Source of the DNA: Plutella xylostella
Taxonomy: Eukaryota > Arthropoda > Insecta > Lepidoptera > Plutellidae
Length of the DNA: 64,000 nt
Direction of reading: 5' to 3'
NCBI RefSeq assembly: GCF_932276165.1
Contig: NC_063993.1
Location: forward strand, 10,426,001-10,490,000
Positions within the stretch are counted from its first letter, which is position 1; each line of letters opens with the position of its first letter. Positions 1 through 12,510 of the stretch are shown here, in pieces. Position numbers and translations under genes: made by a program. The notes under the pieces are model-generated. The model was not told where the DNA came from. It saw nothing but the letters and a program-made list of their open reading frames with translations, and did no database searches.

Positions 1-180
1 TGTTCCGCATTGATCGGAATAGATATTATTTAATTTCACGTGAAAATTCTTCTTGAAGTCACTGTTTACTAACATATTTAACACGATTTCTTTGTTTTAA
101 TCATCATCAAATATCTGTATCCAACGCCATTATTGTTGTTATGTCAAGCAGCGTCACGAGTGTTAAAAAAACGAAACTAA

Positions 181-400
181 AATCTTTTGATGCGGCGGCT
201 AATCTCTCGCCGTAATACATAACGGCCAGCCATATTGAATGACGTATGATGTCGAATACTATCCGGCGCATTTTCATTCAGCCATATTCAATACGCCTAT
301 ACGTTGATCCGCCGCATTACAAAGAGGAACGGTCTTGTAATGCGGCCAGCCATAATGTAATACGGCGGATTATACGATCCGGCTGCGACAGATAGATGAG
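181..400. repeat. degenerate CGGC-rich short-period repeat
   Basis: The stretch repeats words such as GCGGCCAGCCATA, CAGCCATATT, TAATACGGCGG and ACGATCCGGC in loose register. When cut by eye it falls into units of about 15 bases. The local CG content is well above its surroundings. The last exon of the neighbouring minus-strand gene would read into it if its donor near 495 is not used, so it may be partly 3' UTR. The period is my own visual estimate. Confidence 0.4.
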
Positions 401-3400
401 GACAGATGTCCAGCTGTAGATAACGGGAAAATGATAATGATGGAATGCATGAGGTTTGAGAAAGAGAATGCGTGAGGTTCGTGAATGAACTAACTCTTCA
501 TCCTCCACGTGCGGTAAGATGATGTCCTCGTATATTTTCTTGGTACTGCCGGTCGTGGTGGAACTCTTCGTGGAGATCTTGGACTGGTCCAAGTTGGACT
601 GTAGACTCTGGCTCATCACTCTGAAAAATTTACAGGGTGAAAATTTATCAGTGATGTTGTCGTTGGAAGTTGTCGGCGAAATTTACTTGTTAACTATACT
701 GAGCCTTTCAGCAATATCACAGTAGACCCAGCAGTTTACTTTATTGGCTAATCAAAACGAGAAGTTTTGTTTGATGTTTGATAACCAACAATATAAATAA
801 AGCTGTATACGTCAAGTGCCACTCTTATACACAGCTAAACCTTATTAATTGTTTCACTGTTGTTAACAATGCCGTACCTAGACTTGCTCTTAGCCGCGGG
901 CACCACCAGGGGGTGCAGCATGGTGTCGAAGTTGGCCCGGGGGTGTCCCACGATGCCGAGCGACACGCCGCTCTCCCTGATGTCGCTCTCCGGCCCGGCC
1001 ACCGCCTGGTAGATGTACTGGAGACGAGCCGGCAGTCTGAGGAGTTGATGATAAGCGTAGGAGTGTAGGCTAGTAAAACTGAAAAATTCTTCAGGATTAC
1101 AACTTTGCAATCCTTGAGCAGCTTTACTTTGATGTAAAGATCTTAGTGCCCAAAAAGTTTGTAGGTCCTTCGGCAGTTGCCTAAAAATATTTTTACAGGT
1201 AAGTAGATACTTCTTCTTCTTCTAGTGCCTCTCCACTACTAGAGGTTTGCGGTCATACTTCTACTGGATTTCTATAAATACTGAAACATACCAGACAACA
1301 TACAAGCACACTCACTCAGGATACTCAATAACCCCGAGCCCCAGTAGTCTGTAATCGATCCTCCTATCACAGAACACCTCATTGATCAGCGGGGAGCATA
1401 TATGCAGCTTCTTGTCCTTCCTCACGCATTGACCAATCAGCACGCGCCGTTCCTCTCTGGTCATCTTAGCCAGGTAGCCGGAGTTGATCGCGTGTTCTAC
1501 GCAGTTGAATGTTTCGGACTTGAACAACCGGTGGAGCTCGAGCTCTGTGGAAGAATGATAGTCAAAGGCACAGAGGCCTTAGTTCAGTGGTGATAGCGAA
1601 TGGATAGGGGAAACAGGAGATGAGGTATATTGTGAAAGTAGGAAAATGCAAAGCTGTGGGAGATTTTTGAATGGGTTCGATATAAAATATTAGGTAAGCA
1701 TAAAGCAAAGCAAAAATCATAAATGATCATTGCTTATGATGTCTTGGATACGGTGCAAGCAACTTGGTATTGTTAAAGTATATGAAATAATTAGAAATAC
1801 GACTAAAAACTTGTATACAATCATACCAATTTGATTAAAACTCTTTCTCCCTAACGCCAGCCAGATTATGTGTACGCAGATCCGGAGTAGGGTCTCGCAA
1901 AGTCGTGCATCTTTGTCTGACAGTGATCGCCTCTTCTTCTCTGGACCCATGTGGTGGAACATCGTCGTATCATCACCACCTTTACAGAAAACAGTATGCG
2001 GCTCTAGTATTGTTCGATTACATTGCAGGAATAACTCTGCACTTAGTAATCGCTCTAGTCTCTAACTACGTATCCTACAAATAATATAAACGCGAAAGTT
2101 GTAAAGATGATTGTTGAATAGTCAGTAACAGCACAGATGAAATATTAGTAGTACCGAAGGAGTAACAAACATCCTTGTCCATCCTTGTCATGAAATGTGC
2201 AACAACCTGAAGCCCTAGAATAACAGATACGCAAATTTTTATCATGAAATTCCCAAGGGAACACTTTTAAAAACGAAGTGAAGATCGCCGGCAACACCTA
2301 ATAATTAATATAATAATAGTAGGTATTTGAGTTTACCAATAATTCCCGTGGAGTACTCCTTGGCAACGACCAGCTTGAGATCGGCGAGGTTGTCGCGGTA
2401 CTGGCGCTCGATGACGTCACACTCCGGCGTTCGAACCTTGGTCTCCAGCTCTAGCACGCGTTGCGACATCACTTCCGCTATCTAAGTATAATGGACAACA
2501 TTTCAAAAAACTAAAGCTGCTATAAATCGAAAACCATTTCGAGATTTAGCTCTAAAGGCCACAAAAAAAATGATTTTGTATTTTTTGGATGTATCATTTT
2601 CGAGAAAATCATGAAATAGTAAAAAAGTGCTGATGACGTCATGCATCAGGTGCGATGCATTTTGATGATCAAAGCCTATAGATTTAAAAACAAAGTAACT
2701 GTCACTTTCATTTTTGATTGACGTTGACGTTTTATCGTGAAGTTTTTGTTTATTTGGGTCATTTTCATAAATTCTGTTCTGACACTTTCTGACTATTTGT
2801 TTATTTATTATATATAATGGTTAGTACGTATTAAGAGATGACCTCTATATAATATGTCCCAGAGCATGCCACCGCCTACACAGCTGAAAAAATGCTTCTG
2901 GTTATTTTTTTACATGATAAGTACTTTGTATCATCAATGTCATTTGAAAATGACCCATTTATTGGTTGGCATGTAAACAAAGTTTAAATGTCACTTGTCA
3001 GTGTCATTTATGTTTTTTTTCGAGACTAAGGCAATAGACAAAATTAAAAATTGAACCTAATATGTGACGATACTTCCGGTTTTAAAATAATTAACTTTAA
3101 AGTTAAAAATAACATGCAAAAATTAATGTATATACAAAATAAAAAAATACGGGTCCTCTAATTTTCTATAAATTTTCCGAATAGCTAATAAAAATATAGG
3201 GTAAAGAAAATGAAATGTTGTCCATTAGGAAGTTTTCATCAATACTAAAATTGGCCATCCTTAGATCTACCATTCATCTAATCGATATTCATCTAACAAT
3301 ACTTTAACAACATAGCGATATGGCCTTTAATAAATAAAACGTGATTAAAAACTAGTGTTAGCACATACTGTGCTATATGTACCAAAAATACCTGAACTAA

Positions 3401-3949
3401 AAAAACTGCTGCAGTGGGCTGGTTGCATAAATGTAAACTGTAGTGTGGGACGCCCTTCTACCAACCATAGCGGCGGAGGCGCTCCTTTGGACCAGCTTCA
3501 GCTGATGATTATTGGGTCATCGATGATGAAAAAAAAACCTGCGTTCATTGGTAGGAGACCTGTGCCCCAGCAGTAAGAAGTAGATGGGTTGTGATCGAAG
3601 ATGTCGAAGAGTGATGATTGACGATTACTGGTCATTGTCATGAAGATGTCTGTTAATAATGTAATACACATATACTATAATTATTGTTGTACCAAAGCCA
3701 GTATAAATTGTATTTATGTTAATGTTATGATTTTCGAATGTAATTTTTATTTTTCTATTGTGTCCACTACCCGCACGTAATGTATGTTTAGTTTTATCCG
3801 ATGTGAGATGGGACAATCTGAAAACCAGCGCTGTAACGTTGGCCACAACTTACAGCAGATGCTGAGATTGTTCCATTTTGCAATTTTTTCATTCAATTGT
3901 ATATTTTTAAATTTTATTGCATGTTTTTTTTTCGCAAATAAATGTATTT

Positions 3950-4029
<80 letters not shown>

Positions 4030-5645
4030 TCATTGGTGATGATGACGATACCTGCAAGTAGTACTGGCAGTACAGCAGGAGCGCGCGCAGGAAGCGCTCG
4101 CAGGTCGCCGTGTGCAGGATGTCGATGAGCTGCGGGTTCAGGATGGAGAGCGGCGCCGTGAACAACGCTATGTCTTTTATATCCTGAAAATTACATTCGA
4201 AAATAATGTGAATATATGGTAAGCAGCGGTGGTGTAAACCACGAACAGAAGGGCTAGCACGGGGCGGGCGTATTCAAGACGTGACAAAAGTTCTCTTTCG
4301 CGCTCGTTCTTGAGGCTGCACGATGTGAGTGAGCGCGATGCAAAACTTTTGTCACGTCTTAATTGCGACCCATGCTAGCCCTTCAGGCAGCCGTAACTCG
4401 GAACAGCTTACGGCCCGCTAGGTTATGGATGGATGAGGAAGGCCAAGGACAGTGTGTTGTATCGCTCTTTCGGATCATGCTCTGTTCAACAGTGGGCGAT
4501 TATAGATGAACGATTATAAAAATATGTTGGATGTGGCAGGGCAAGGACCGGGGTTTTTAGTAGTCCTTGGAAGTAGCCTACAAGGGAACATAAGGGCTGG
4601 TATAATATACACAGTTGTAAGTACGTATTGACTAAAATACCTGTAAGGTAATGATATCGGGCTGCCCTGGCTTCAGTTTTCTTTGATACCGGCGTCTGAA
4701 ACGTATCTGTAAGAAAACAAATATCTCAATCATAATTACTTAACAGTTAATAAAATGATCAATGCTCGTGCTCATGATTTATTGTTATTTCAGTATCCCT
4801 GCGGGTTAACCCAGGATGTCAGGTTCCTGCACACCAAATTATATGGAAATCCCTTCTGTACTTTTCACGTGAACGAATAATAAACATCATGATGAAATTT
4901 TGCATTAACAATAAGAGGTCTTTAACTTTTTACCTATGAAATTGCCGTTTTTTATAGCGAAAAGTGATAAATAAGGTCGTGAATCAGAGGCCTTTACTCT
5001 AACCTGCTCCAGCACATCGACGTCGTCTCTGAACTCGATGGTGCCTGTCGGAGGCTTCACCGGCACCCTCACTACCTCCACCAGCGCCGGCGGGAGGTCA
5101 CTGAGGAGAGGGGAGGGGAGGGGATAGGGGAGGTGCTAGACTAAGACTTAGGGAGGTGAGCAGAGGGGAGGTATTGTGGGCTACTAATGTAACCATACCT
5201 TGCCTAATAGTTTCGCACGATCTTCTACCGTATGTTGATCGTACATAAATTAAAAATCCCCGTCCAACTAATACGTCTTCACATTACGTTTGCTTTAAGC
5301 AAATTATGGATAATTATGTTCATAAATATTCAGACAGAAAGTTTTCTGATAGACCTGCATACAAAATAAAAGATTTGGTACAAGTGGTACTAAAATCGGT
5401 GATGGCTTATTAATATTGGGTAACCTGGGTCCGGTTTTTTAAATGAGGATTCAAATTTTAAGATCAAAATCAGTTTCGTGGAAAAAATTATCGAAGTTTC
5501 CACTCTAGTAAGTAAAGCGTTAAACTACCTACTAAAATACTTACCTGATGAAAACGATCTCATTCTCTCGTTCGTCCCACTCCCAGTGTCCGTCCTGGTA
5601 CAGGCCGCCGAACCCCAGGTCTTCGTCATCCTCCTCATCAGCCAT
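317..5645 (-). CDS. PPP1R36-like protein, eight exons (tentative family)
   Basis: Eight exons join in phase on the minus strand: 5545-5645, 5004-5100, 4641-4706, 4052-4183, 2337-2481, 1316-1544, 878-1180 and 317-620, 1377 nt in all (458 aa plus stop). All junctions are GT-AG. The start is the ATG at 5645 (acidic MADEEDDEDLGFGG). The protein then has a short Trp-rich segment (GHWEWDERENEIVFI), a helix with ALLLYCQYYL, a segment with LVVAKEYSTGII, and near the C-terminus SLGIVGHPRANFDTML. These resemble the order of motifs I remember for the protein phosphatase 1 regulatory subunit 36 family, a testis and cilium related PP1 regulator, but no search was possible. The last exon is uncertain: a donor near 495 (GTTAGT) could replace the read-through to the stop at 317. 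Intron 4 holds a TA-flanked transposon and a (CTTT)n run. Confidence 0.6.
2491..3225. mobile_element. TA-flanked MITE-like element inside intron 4
   Basis: The element starts ATGGACAACATTTCA and ends with its exact reverse complement, giving terminal inverted repeats of about 15 bp, and is bounded by TA on both sides (2489-2490 and 3226-3227). The interior is AT-rich with no open frame, so it looks like a non-autonomous Tc1/mariner-type element. Its left end lies only 7 bp from the acceptor AG (2482-2483, read on the minus strand) of the PPP1R36-like gene. Confidence 0.75.
3410..3590 (+). repeat. RTE-type LINE 3' end fragment
   Basis: The end of the segment carries the GGAGACCTGTGCCCCAGCAGT motif (3559-3579) that typically precedes the 3' end of lepidopteran RTE LINEs, and a short open frame before it stops at CAG CAG TAA. 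A related copy lies in reverse orientation at 50083-50185. The 5' limit is not defined. Confidence 0.5.
3953..4031. repeat. (CTTT)n microsatellite
   Basis: About 19 tandem CTTT units, seen directly. Open frames running through it in either direction (poly FLSF or KKER type) are artefacts of the repeat. Confidence 0.98.
4249..4383. mobile_element. hairpin MITE
   Basis: The ends AAGGGCTAGCA and its reverse complement bound a 135-bp segment, and an inner pair AAGACGTGACAAAAGTT / AACTTTTGTCACGTCTT extends the stem. It lies in intron 3 of the PPP1R36-like gene, 66 bp upstream of the exon beginning at 4183. No coding capacity. Confidence 0.75.
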
Positions 5646-5926
5646 GCTCTCCTAGTACTTACTTATCAGGAAATGTACACAATAACTAGATTGGGAGTTA
5701 TAATATTGGTCTTTGGATATTGGATTATGAATAACGTAACGGAAAATTACTGTTTATTTTGGTATGATTTTGGTTTTACGCAACTACTTGTTGTTATTTT
5801 GCTGTCAAAAATCATTCGCGGCAATAAAAAATATTTGACAATAGAAAAAAGCGAAGGTAGGTCCTTCTTCCAAGCTTTAGATTAAGTTTTCACTATTTTT
5901 ACCAAAGGAGTAGTAATGCCATAAAT

Positions 5927-6000
5927 GTTCTTTGACAGAGCGGGACAAAACAGTTCAATAGCTAAAACGTCCTATAACTTTTCTATGAATGAAAGGGGGT
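5927..6000. mobile_element. half copy of a hairpin MITE
   Basis: The segment from GTTCTTTGACAGAG through TTCTATGAAT to AAAGGGGGT matches one arm of the complete palindromic element at 56460-56627 with several substitutions. Only one arm is present, so it is a solo, diverged remnant. Confidence 0.7.
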
Positions 6001-6029
6001 CCCGTCCGTAATATATTAAAGGCTCTAAC

Positions 6030-6118
6030 ATGTTTTTGCTACACACGCTGCTACAATGCTACGACAACGCTACGATGCTACGCAACTATGCTACGACGCT
6101 ACGATGCTACGAGGCAAC
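6030..6118. repeat. GCTACGA-type tandem repeat
   Basis: About ten copies of GCTACGAT, GCTACGAC, GCTACGCA and related 7-8 base units, in a higher-order spacing near 15-16 bases. It ends in GGCAACGTAGC, the opposite-strand form of the unit. Not coding. Confidence 0.85.
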
Positions 6119-6299
6119 GTAGCAATATTCACGGATGTTATAACTAGTGCGACTTGTACCGATCAAATTATATTAATTATAATTTTTATCAAACCACATC
6201 TCAACATCTATGGGTACACCTTTTTATATTCAATCTCAATATCTTTGGTTTGATTGTTAATATTTAAATAAAGTGTGTAATATCACTTTACCCAACACA

Positions 6300-9200
6300 T
6301 TAAACATACATGCCCATAAATAAAACTGCACATTGAACATAAAATAAAATCGTACGAAGCACAAAAGTATCAATAAAAACATTTCCAATGGGAACAGAAA
6401 ATTCATACCCCTGGAACCTTAGAATATAGAGCTCCAGATAGGGCAGAGAGGCGAATAATTGAATCCGTAAAACTATTTTAATTTTTATCACACTGGGTAA
6501 CCATTTATTCGAATATCATCACACTGCTGGACATATGCATAGACATAGGCCTCTTCGATACTCAACATCACTCTATCCTTAGACCTAAACTTACAGCTAT
6601 GACACCGGCTGAGTCTGAGTTCTTCAATCGGTCCAGCAAGCCTCCTTACTAGGTTTTGCGGTCCGAACTCTCCATTCGATAGCGGTATTTTTTTTATATT
6701 TTAATGGTAATGGTAATGGTAAAATAATATACTTACCAAATAATATAAATGAAGTCGAGTGGTAATAAGAACAATACGATGGTGAACACCTCTTCTGCAC
6801 CCTGTACTCTAGGACGCGGACATAACTCGCGATCCTGAATTTACATAAAGCGTGTTTGTAAGTCAGTAAAATTTACGACATCATAGGTAACTTAGTTTCG
6901 ATGCGGCTGAATGTAAAATTATGTAAATAACCGAGTAGAGTGCACTCGCTAAACTTATTTATAAAGCTCTCGGAACTACGCGCGATGTGTTCGACGGACT
7001 TTGTTGCGTCTATTTAGAATTTTCCCGAAGCTTTTGTACAACAAGTATTGGTGTCTTGTTTCGATGGGGTGTTTGTGAGATGTTTCGTTGAATTTGTTTG
7101 TTTGTTTGTTTATTGTTCATTTATTTATAATATTTCTTAATAATACATACAGTGCTCTTAAACCTATTAAATTTAAAAGTGTGTTTTATCGTATTTGTGA
7201 TTTTATAGTCAATTGCTAAACTTATAATTAGGAAATAGTAGGATGTTAATTGAATTGCATACATTGCAATCTTCGAATGAGATTGGCCTTCATTGTCGAA
7301 ATTCGGCTAGGAGGACAAGGGACCGAAGGCAAAATGCATTTTTATTATTTCAATGAACAGGAAATTATAAACTAATACACTCAAAACTACTGTATCGATT
7401 TCAATCGTCAATCACCATTATAATGCTCCATTATTGAAATGACCGTAGCTATAGCTTTTAATAAAATTATAAAAACAATGAATATGTACAAAATATGTAG
7501 ATTTACTACAAATTATACTTTAAACATTACTCATTTTAAAAGTCTATTTGTTGATCTTTACATCTAGGTACTTACATTTGCAGCTAGGCACTGCTGAAGC
7601 CTAATGCTCTCGCTATAAAACAAGGAAAAAACAAGTAACTACTTGCACTTACTTCTTTAACGATATAAAAGTTAATGCTAAACTGTTTACAGTCTTTAAT
7701 AACCGCATCTTCTCGCACTTTGTCCTTGTGAGACTTTTATATTTCATAACTGTCTATCTATCCGTGATGAAGTGAAGCTTGGTTTAAATCCGTGGTGTGT
7801 GCTAATTGAGTTATCGCCGAGCCGATGGCCCGATGGCCCCTTTGATCGTGCCGCGGCACTCTCACTTGGATACATGGGGAGAGGGGGGTGAAGGACGAGT
7901 TACATTTACAATGATCAATCATGTAATATTAATTAAATTAGGTACACAGGTAATGTTTAAAATATATGTACTTACCTACTCAAATGTCACGTAGGATGTT
8001 ATTTTTGCTGGCTTGATTCATAAATAGCTTGCTGAAACTTTTCATTAGCTCAATATAATGCTACAGAACCATACAGAACAATAAACTAAACATAATTAAC
8101 CAGACAACAATTCATCAAAACATTCGTATTTGCGAAGAGGTCCAAATTGTTCAGTAACTTATTCATTGAGTTGTAGTTTAATTTACATATTTAATCGAAA
8201 CTACAATGGAAAATCTTATTAAATTTTCAAAACATTGGAAACAGTTTCGCACACTGAGCCCACGGCTCGCTGGGCAACATATTTCTAAATCACTGAACAA
8301 ACTTTTAGCCTCTGTTTTCGATAGTATTGTTGTGTTGACTCGCACAAAAACTCTTTAAAATATTTCCATTGAACAGGCCGCGGCTAGCCTATCTTTGCTT
8401 TTTCAAACTGTGTTAGTTTTCAATAAGCGATGTGTGAACAACGCTGAATGCTCATGCCGCGGGCTACCGGCTTCCGAAGTTATTTTCTGCTCATCACTTT
8501 TGAACCTACCTACTGAAAAAGTGATATCAGCAACTTCCACTTTGGCCTAGTTTCTGTAAATATAAGTGAGGTGTTTGTTTGCAATAGTAGTGCAGATATG
8601 TAATAATATTAACTACTTATCTATATATACAATGAAAACATAAATAATTTGCGACGATAAACTACAGTCCATGAGTACTTTTAGTAAGTGTACCTACCTC
8701 ATAAAACTCTACTTTCAAGTAGGATTTATTAAGTACAACCCGTGACCTATAAAGGACGAAACCTTGCCTACGTCTGAAACTTGTCTGAAATTCAGAAGAG
8801 TCATAAAAAGGCAGTTTCCAGTTATTGCACTGCACAATCACCGGCGGCTAAGTGACGGACGCGGAGTGCCGGCGCGTGTCCGCTGAATGAAGGGGCAAGT
8901 TTGTGACGATTGCCTGACGCCTGGGGAGCCACTCCGGGTTTACGAATACGATATACCTATTACAAAAAGTACTTATATATCTTCAGCACCATCATTATTT
9001 TCGCATTAAATTAGGAGACATAAAAATGTTCTTGCGGAGAACGGAGGTTACATAACATTCCTGGAAATCAGACAATTAAAAATCGGTCGCCGCGACGTGA
9101 GTGAGTGACGCTACTTTTCAAGATCATTAGGTAAGTATCCCATGCATCGTATCATACTGATCATACATAATATTACCTATTCATGAAATAGAAAGCCTAT

Positions 9201-10324
9201 GCAGGTACGGAATGCCGATCAGCTGGATGCTAGCTCTTTTGAAACTTAATTTTAGCGTAGGTAATGCGAGAGTGAACACCCTATAGCGACTTGCTTGACC
9301 TTACCCTGGTCTTTAGTGTTTAGTATTTAGTCATAATCTTAGCTTAGACGTGTTAGTCGAGATAGTGTTTACTCCCATAAGCCCATGATCGTGATAAATA
9401 GACCACACGTGATGTGATTAGTGATTAGTATCAAGGTAGGTAGTAATGTAGAGATACTTTGTGGATTTTTAAAAATATGCATTCCAAACATATATACTTA
9501 GTAGAGTAATACAAATATAGACTTGCATATTTCTTAAAATGTACAGGATATAAAAATAAAATATTTAAAATGATTACTTACCTCGAAATATCTTTCCCTT
9601 ATCTTAATCTCCAAAAATATTACGTACATAAATATGTATTAGGATTTTCGGACAACTTTGCTTTGAGCGATCCACAAATAGTTCCTACAATTTAACTGCA
9701 CGCGAAGCAACCCTAACTCAATTATGAACAATTTGACGGCACTAAACTAACTCGGCAATATTTGATTGCTATTTCCAAAGGGCATTTCAATGTTCATCTG
9801 AACTCTATTGTTCGTCTCTCTAAGGACATTAATTGCGTTTCCGACTCGCCCTAAATTGACGGAAGGGCAGACGAACGCTGCAGTTAGCAACGGTGCAAAG
9901 GGTTTATTTGATTTCGAAACTAAACGTTGAAACTAAACCCTTGTCTGTCTCTATTTACAGTTAAAAAGGTAATTAATTCATCAACTAATTCCCCTCCGAG
10001 ATAAATACAAACCTAAGAGGCAATCCTTCAGCTGAGTACCTCTTTCCACCCTCAGGGTTTCCACAATCAGATAGACAGATCACCCGCTAGTACCTCGTCA
10101 GGCGTGGAGACTAACACGTCAAGCATACGTAATGAAAGCCTACCTGGATATCACCTGCAGCTTCCCACTGGCCTGAAGTGAGTTGCTGAAGTGCATGAAA
10201 CCGTGTGATAGGATTAGCTTTCACGAATAAAACGACTAACTTCACGATTGAGTGAGCGATGCCACTTGGGTCGGTTAGGTATATGAATTCTTTGATCACC
10301 TGCTTGATCAGTGTTCCGTGTCGC
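6300..10324 (-). CDS. unrecognised multi-spanning membrane protein, partial gene model
   Basis: Three exons fit together in phase: 10144-10324 (acceptor after a pyrimidine-rich TTCCCTTTATATTTACTAG, donor CAG/GTAGGC), 6737-6834 (acceptor TTCAG, donor TG/GTAAGT) and 6300-6492 (open to a TAA at 6300, or leaving earlier at a possible GG/GTATGA donor). The joined peptide has hydrophobic stretches KLVVLFVKA, VFTIVLFLLPLDFIYII, LRIQLFASLPYLELYIL and TILFYVQCAVLFMGMYV. The second and third faintly recall the S3 and S4 segments of cyclic-nucleotide-gated or HCN channels, but this is only a guess. No start exon was found. The exons could also be chance open frames; the matching phases at two junctions are the main support. 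Confidence 0.3.
6840..10140. other. gene-poor AT-rich stretch
   Basis: No convincing exon was seen. It holds a (GTTT)n run near 7096 and a GC-rich island at about 8838-8942 preceded by CATAAAAAGG (8804), which could be a promoter of an unannotated transcript. If the membrane-protein model at 6300-10324 is right, most of this is its intron. Confidence 0.5.
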
Positions 10325-10329
10325 CTAGT

Positions 10330-12500
10330 AAATATAAAGGGAATTTCAATGTTACAAGGGTTGATCGTTTTATATGTTTCCTTGCTATATTTGTGTGTCT
10401 TCTTTGCTTGGTTAGTTCGAATGGAACTTTGTGAGTTCATAACTTGCTATATATTAACATGTACTTTATATCGTTGGTTTATAAAATTACATACGTTTTC
10501 TGTACCTAAGGACATATCTAACGCATCAATTAGGTACCTATAATGTCTATTAGCTACCGTTTACCTTACAAGCCATCCATCACACAACACGTCAATAGGT
10601 TTGAGTTATTTGTCAGCGCTCATATCGCGAGCTAAATTTACTGTTATAGCCTCCGAGCCACATTGTTATCAAATTAACCTGCAGGCATGCAGCAGCAATA
10701 ATACCTGGAAGATTTCAACTTCCAGGGTAGGTATTATTTTATCCGTGTATAGGTAATTCGCTTCGAAAGACAATGACAATGTACCGGACAGTGGAATTTT
10801 ATTCGCTTACGGCTTACATATGTATAAGCATAAGCATACATACTCGTACTTATCTAAATAAGATTTGGTGTAGCTTTAATTTAAAAATATCTACCTAATA
10901 CTCAGCTAAACAGTTTTTTACTGAAATAAGACTAAATGAATTTACTTGAAGTCGTAAAAAAGATATAAAAAGCCGTCCCTGAAGAGACGGGACCGGGTAT
11001 ATACCTCGCTGCGAAACAAAAGGAAATTAGGGAGAAACTGAGATAAAACAAAATTAACTAAGAAGGTGATGTAATGGAAGGTGTTTGAGGAAAACGAGGC
11101 CACTGAGGCTCGTTCATACGCGATTAGTGGCTATAGGATTAGGCTAATTTAAGTTTAGGTACGCGCTATTATGCCTAGGTATAGGTATACATCGGATGTC
11201 CGCACAGGGGTAGTAATTATTCAACCCTATCTCGAAATTATCTTTGATTTAAATAAATATTACGTATTTCAATTCATTCCAAAAACCCAGGTTGAACTTT
11301 TTACAATACCATATAAATAAAATTGGATAATTTAGGTTACTATCTAGAATAGAAAAAAACTGAGGAAATAATATACTTACCTAAATGTTTCTCGGAGAAA
11401 GATTTTCAAATGAAAAAGGTTTTCGTTTGACTTATGATTTGCCGATGACGACTAGATAAACAACCAGACTGATATTTATAAACGTTATACCTAGGTACTT
11501 ATTACTTATGTCTCTATTCCATCCCTATTTATAACCACTTAGTTACCTACCTATTGCATCGGGGTTGCATCGACCGTACATCCAATAACTACGCCGACAA
11601 GTTAATAAATAAGTGAATTGAATCTGATTGAACTTTGTTCCGGTCCATTTGGCTTTTATTTCTCGGCTTCCGGGCGAGTGAGTCGCGGCCCGGGCTAGTG
11701 GGGCGAGGCAGCACCGTCGGAAACATCCGTACCATAGAGCATCGGAGACTCGGGTGTACCCTCTACTCAATGTACGGACAGTCGGACTCATATAAGCATG
11801 CTGAGTGGGAGTTTTAACACCGTTGAAGTAGTGGCGAGTAAACGCTAATTTCTCTGGCGCGGGAGAGTTGCCACATCACGTTGATTTAGAAAAACCTACA
11901 CTATGCCCTCAGTAGAGAAATAAGATGCAACCTTTGTGCGGACTCGCGGAGAAGCCATTTCAAACATTCTGTATGTATTTGGTCCCATGGTAGATGTCCA
12001 TTATGTGGGTGTAAAGTAAGGAAGTTGATCGACAAAATTCTACCTTGATTATATTGGTAAGAAATAAAAGGACGAAACTAACAAATGACTGAATTTATTC
12101 ACCCTGTAAAAATAATAAATTAGGTGTTGGTACATAATATTTAAATACATAATTAAGTACTTATACCTAATTTTGTAACATTGCACTCAACTTAAAATTA
12201 ACAGTCTAGCAGAAGCTGAGGTCTTGGTTTTTCTCCACACAGAATTAACAAATGCTTACAGTCTTTACCGTTTTAGATTGATTTAGGTAATAATACATCT
12301 TAATGAACAATTTTATTATTGGTGGCCGTCGCGAAATTAGTACAGTCAACATAGTTATGTCATAAATAGCTCTCAGACTCTTCGTCCATTTGCGTGCATA
12401 GCAAGTAACTATACAAATCCACACTTTCACTTATTACACTCAACATAAGCAATCTAACACTCGTAACATTTTTCGATTACAAACAGAGTAAAACCATGTT
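10330..12500. other. intergenic stretch with one GC-rich island
   Basis: No supported gene. A GC-rich island at 11640-11810 contains, on the minus strand, a TATA-like CTTATATGAG near 11790 followed by GC-rich DNA, so it may be a promoter and first exon of the unplaced minus-strand transcript. Open frames there lack splice or homology support. Confidence 0.35.
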
Positions 12501-12510
12501 TTAAAACAAC

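Noticed and set aside
3784..4165. open frames through the (CTTT)n run on both strands
   Set aside because: Length comes from the stop-free microsatellite; the real coding part is only the exon at 4052-4183.
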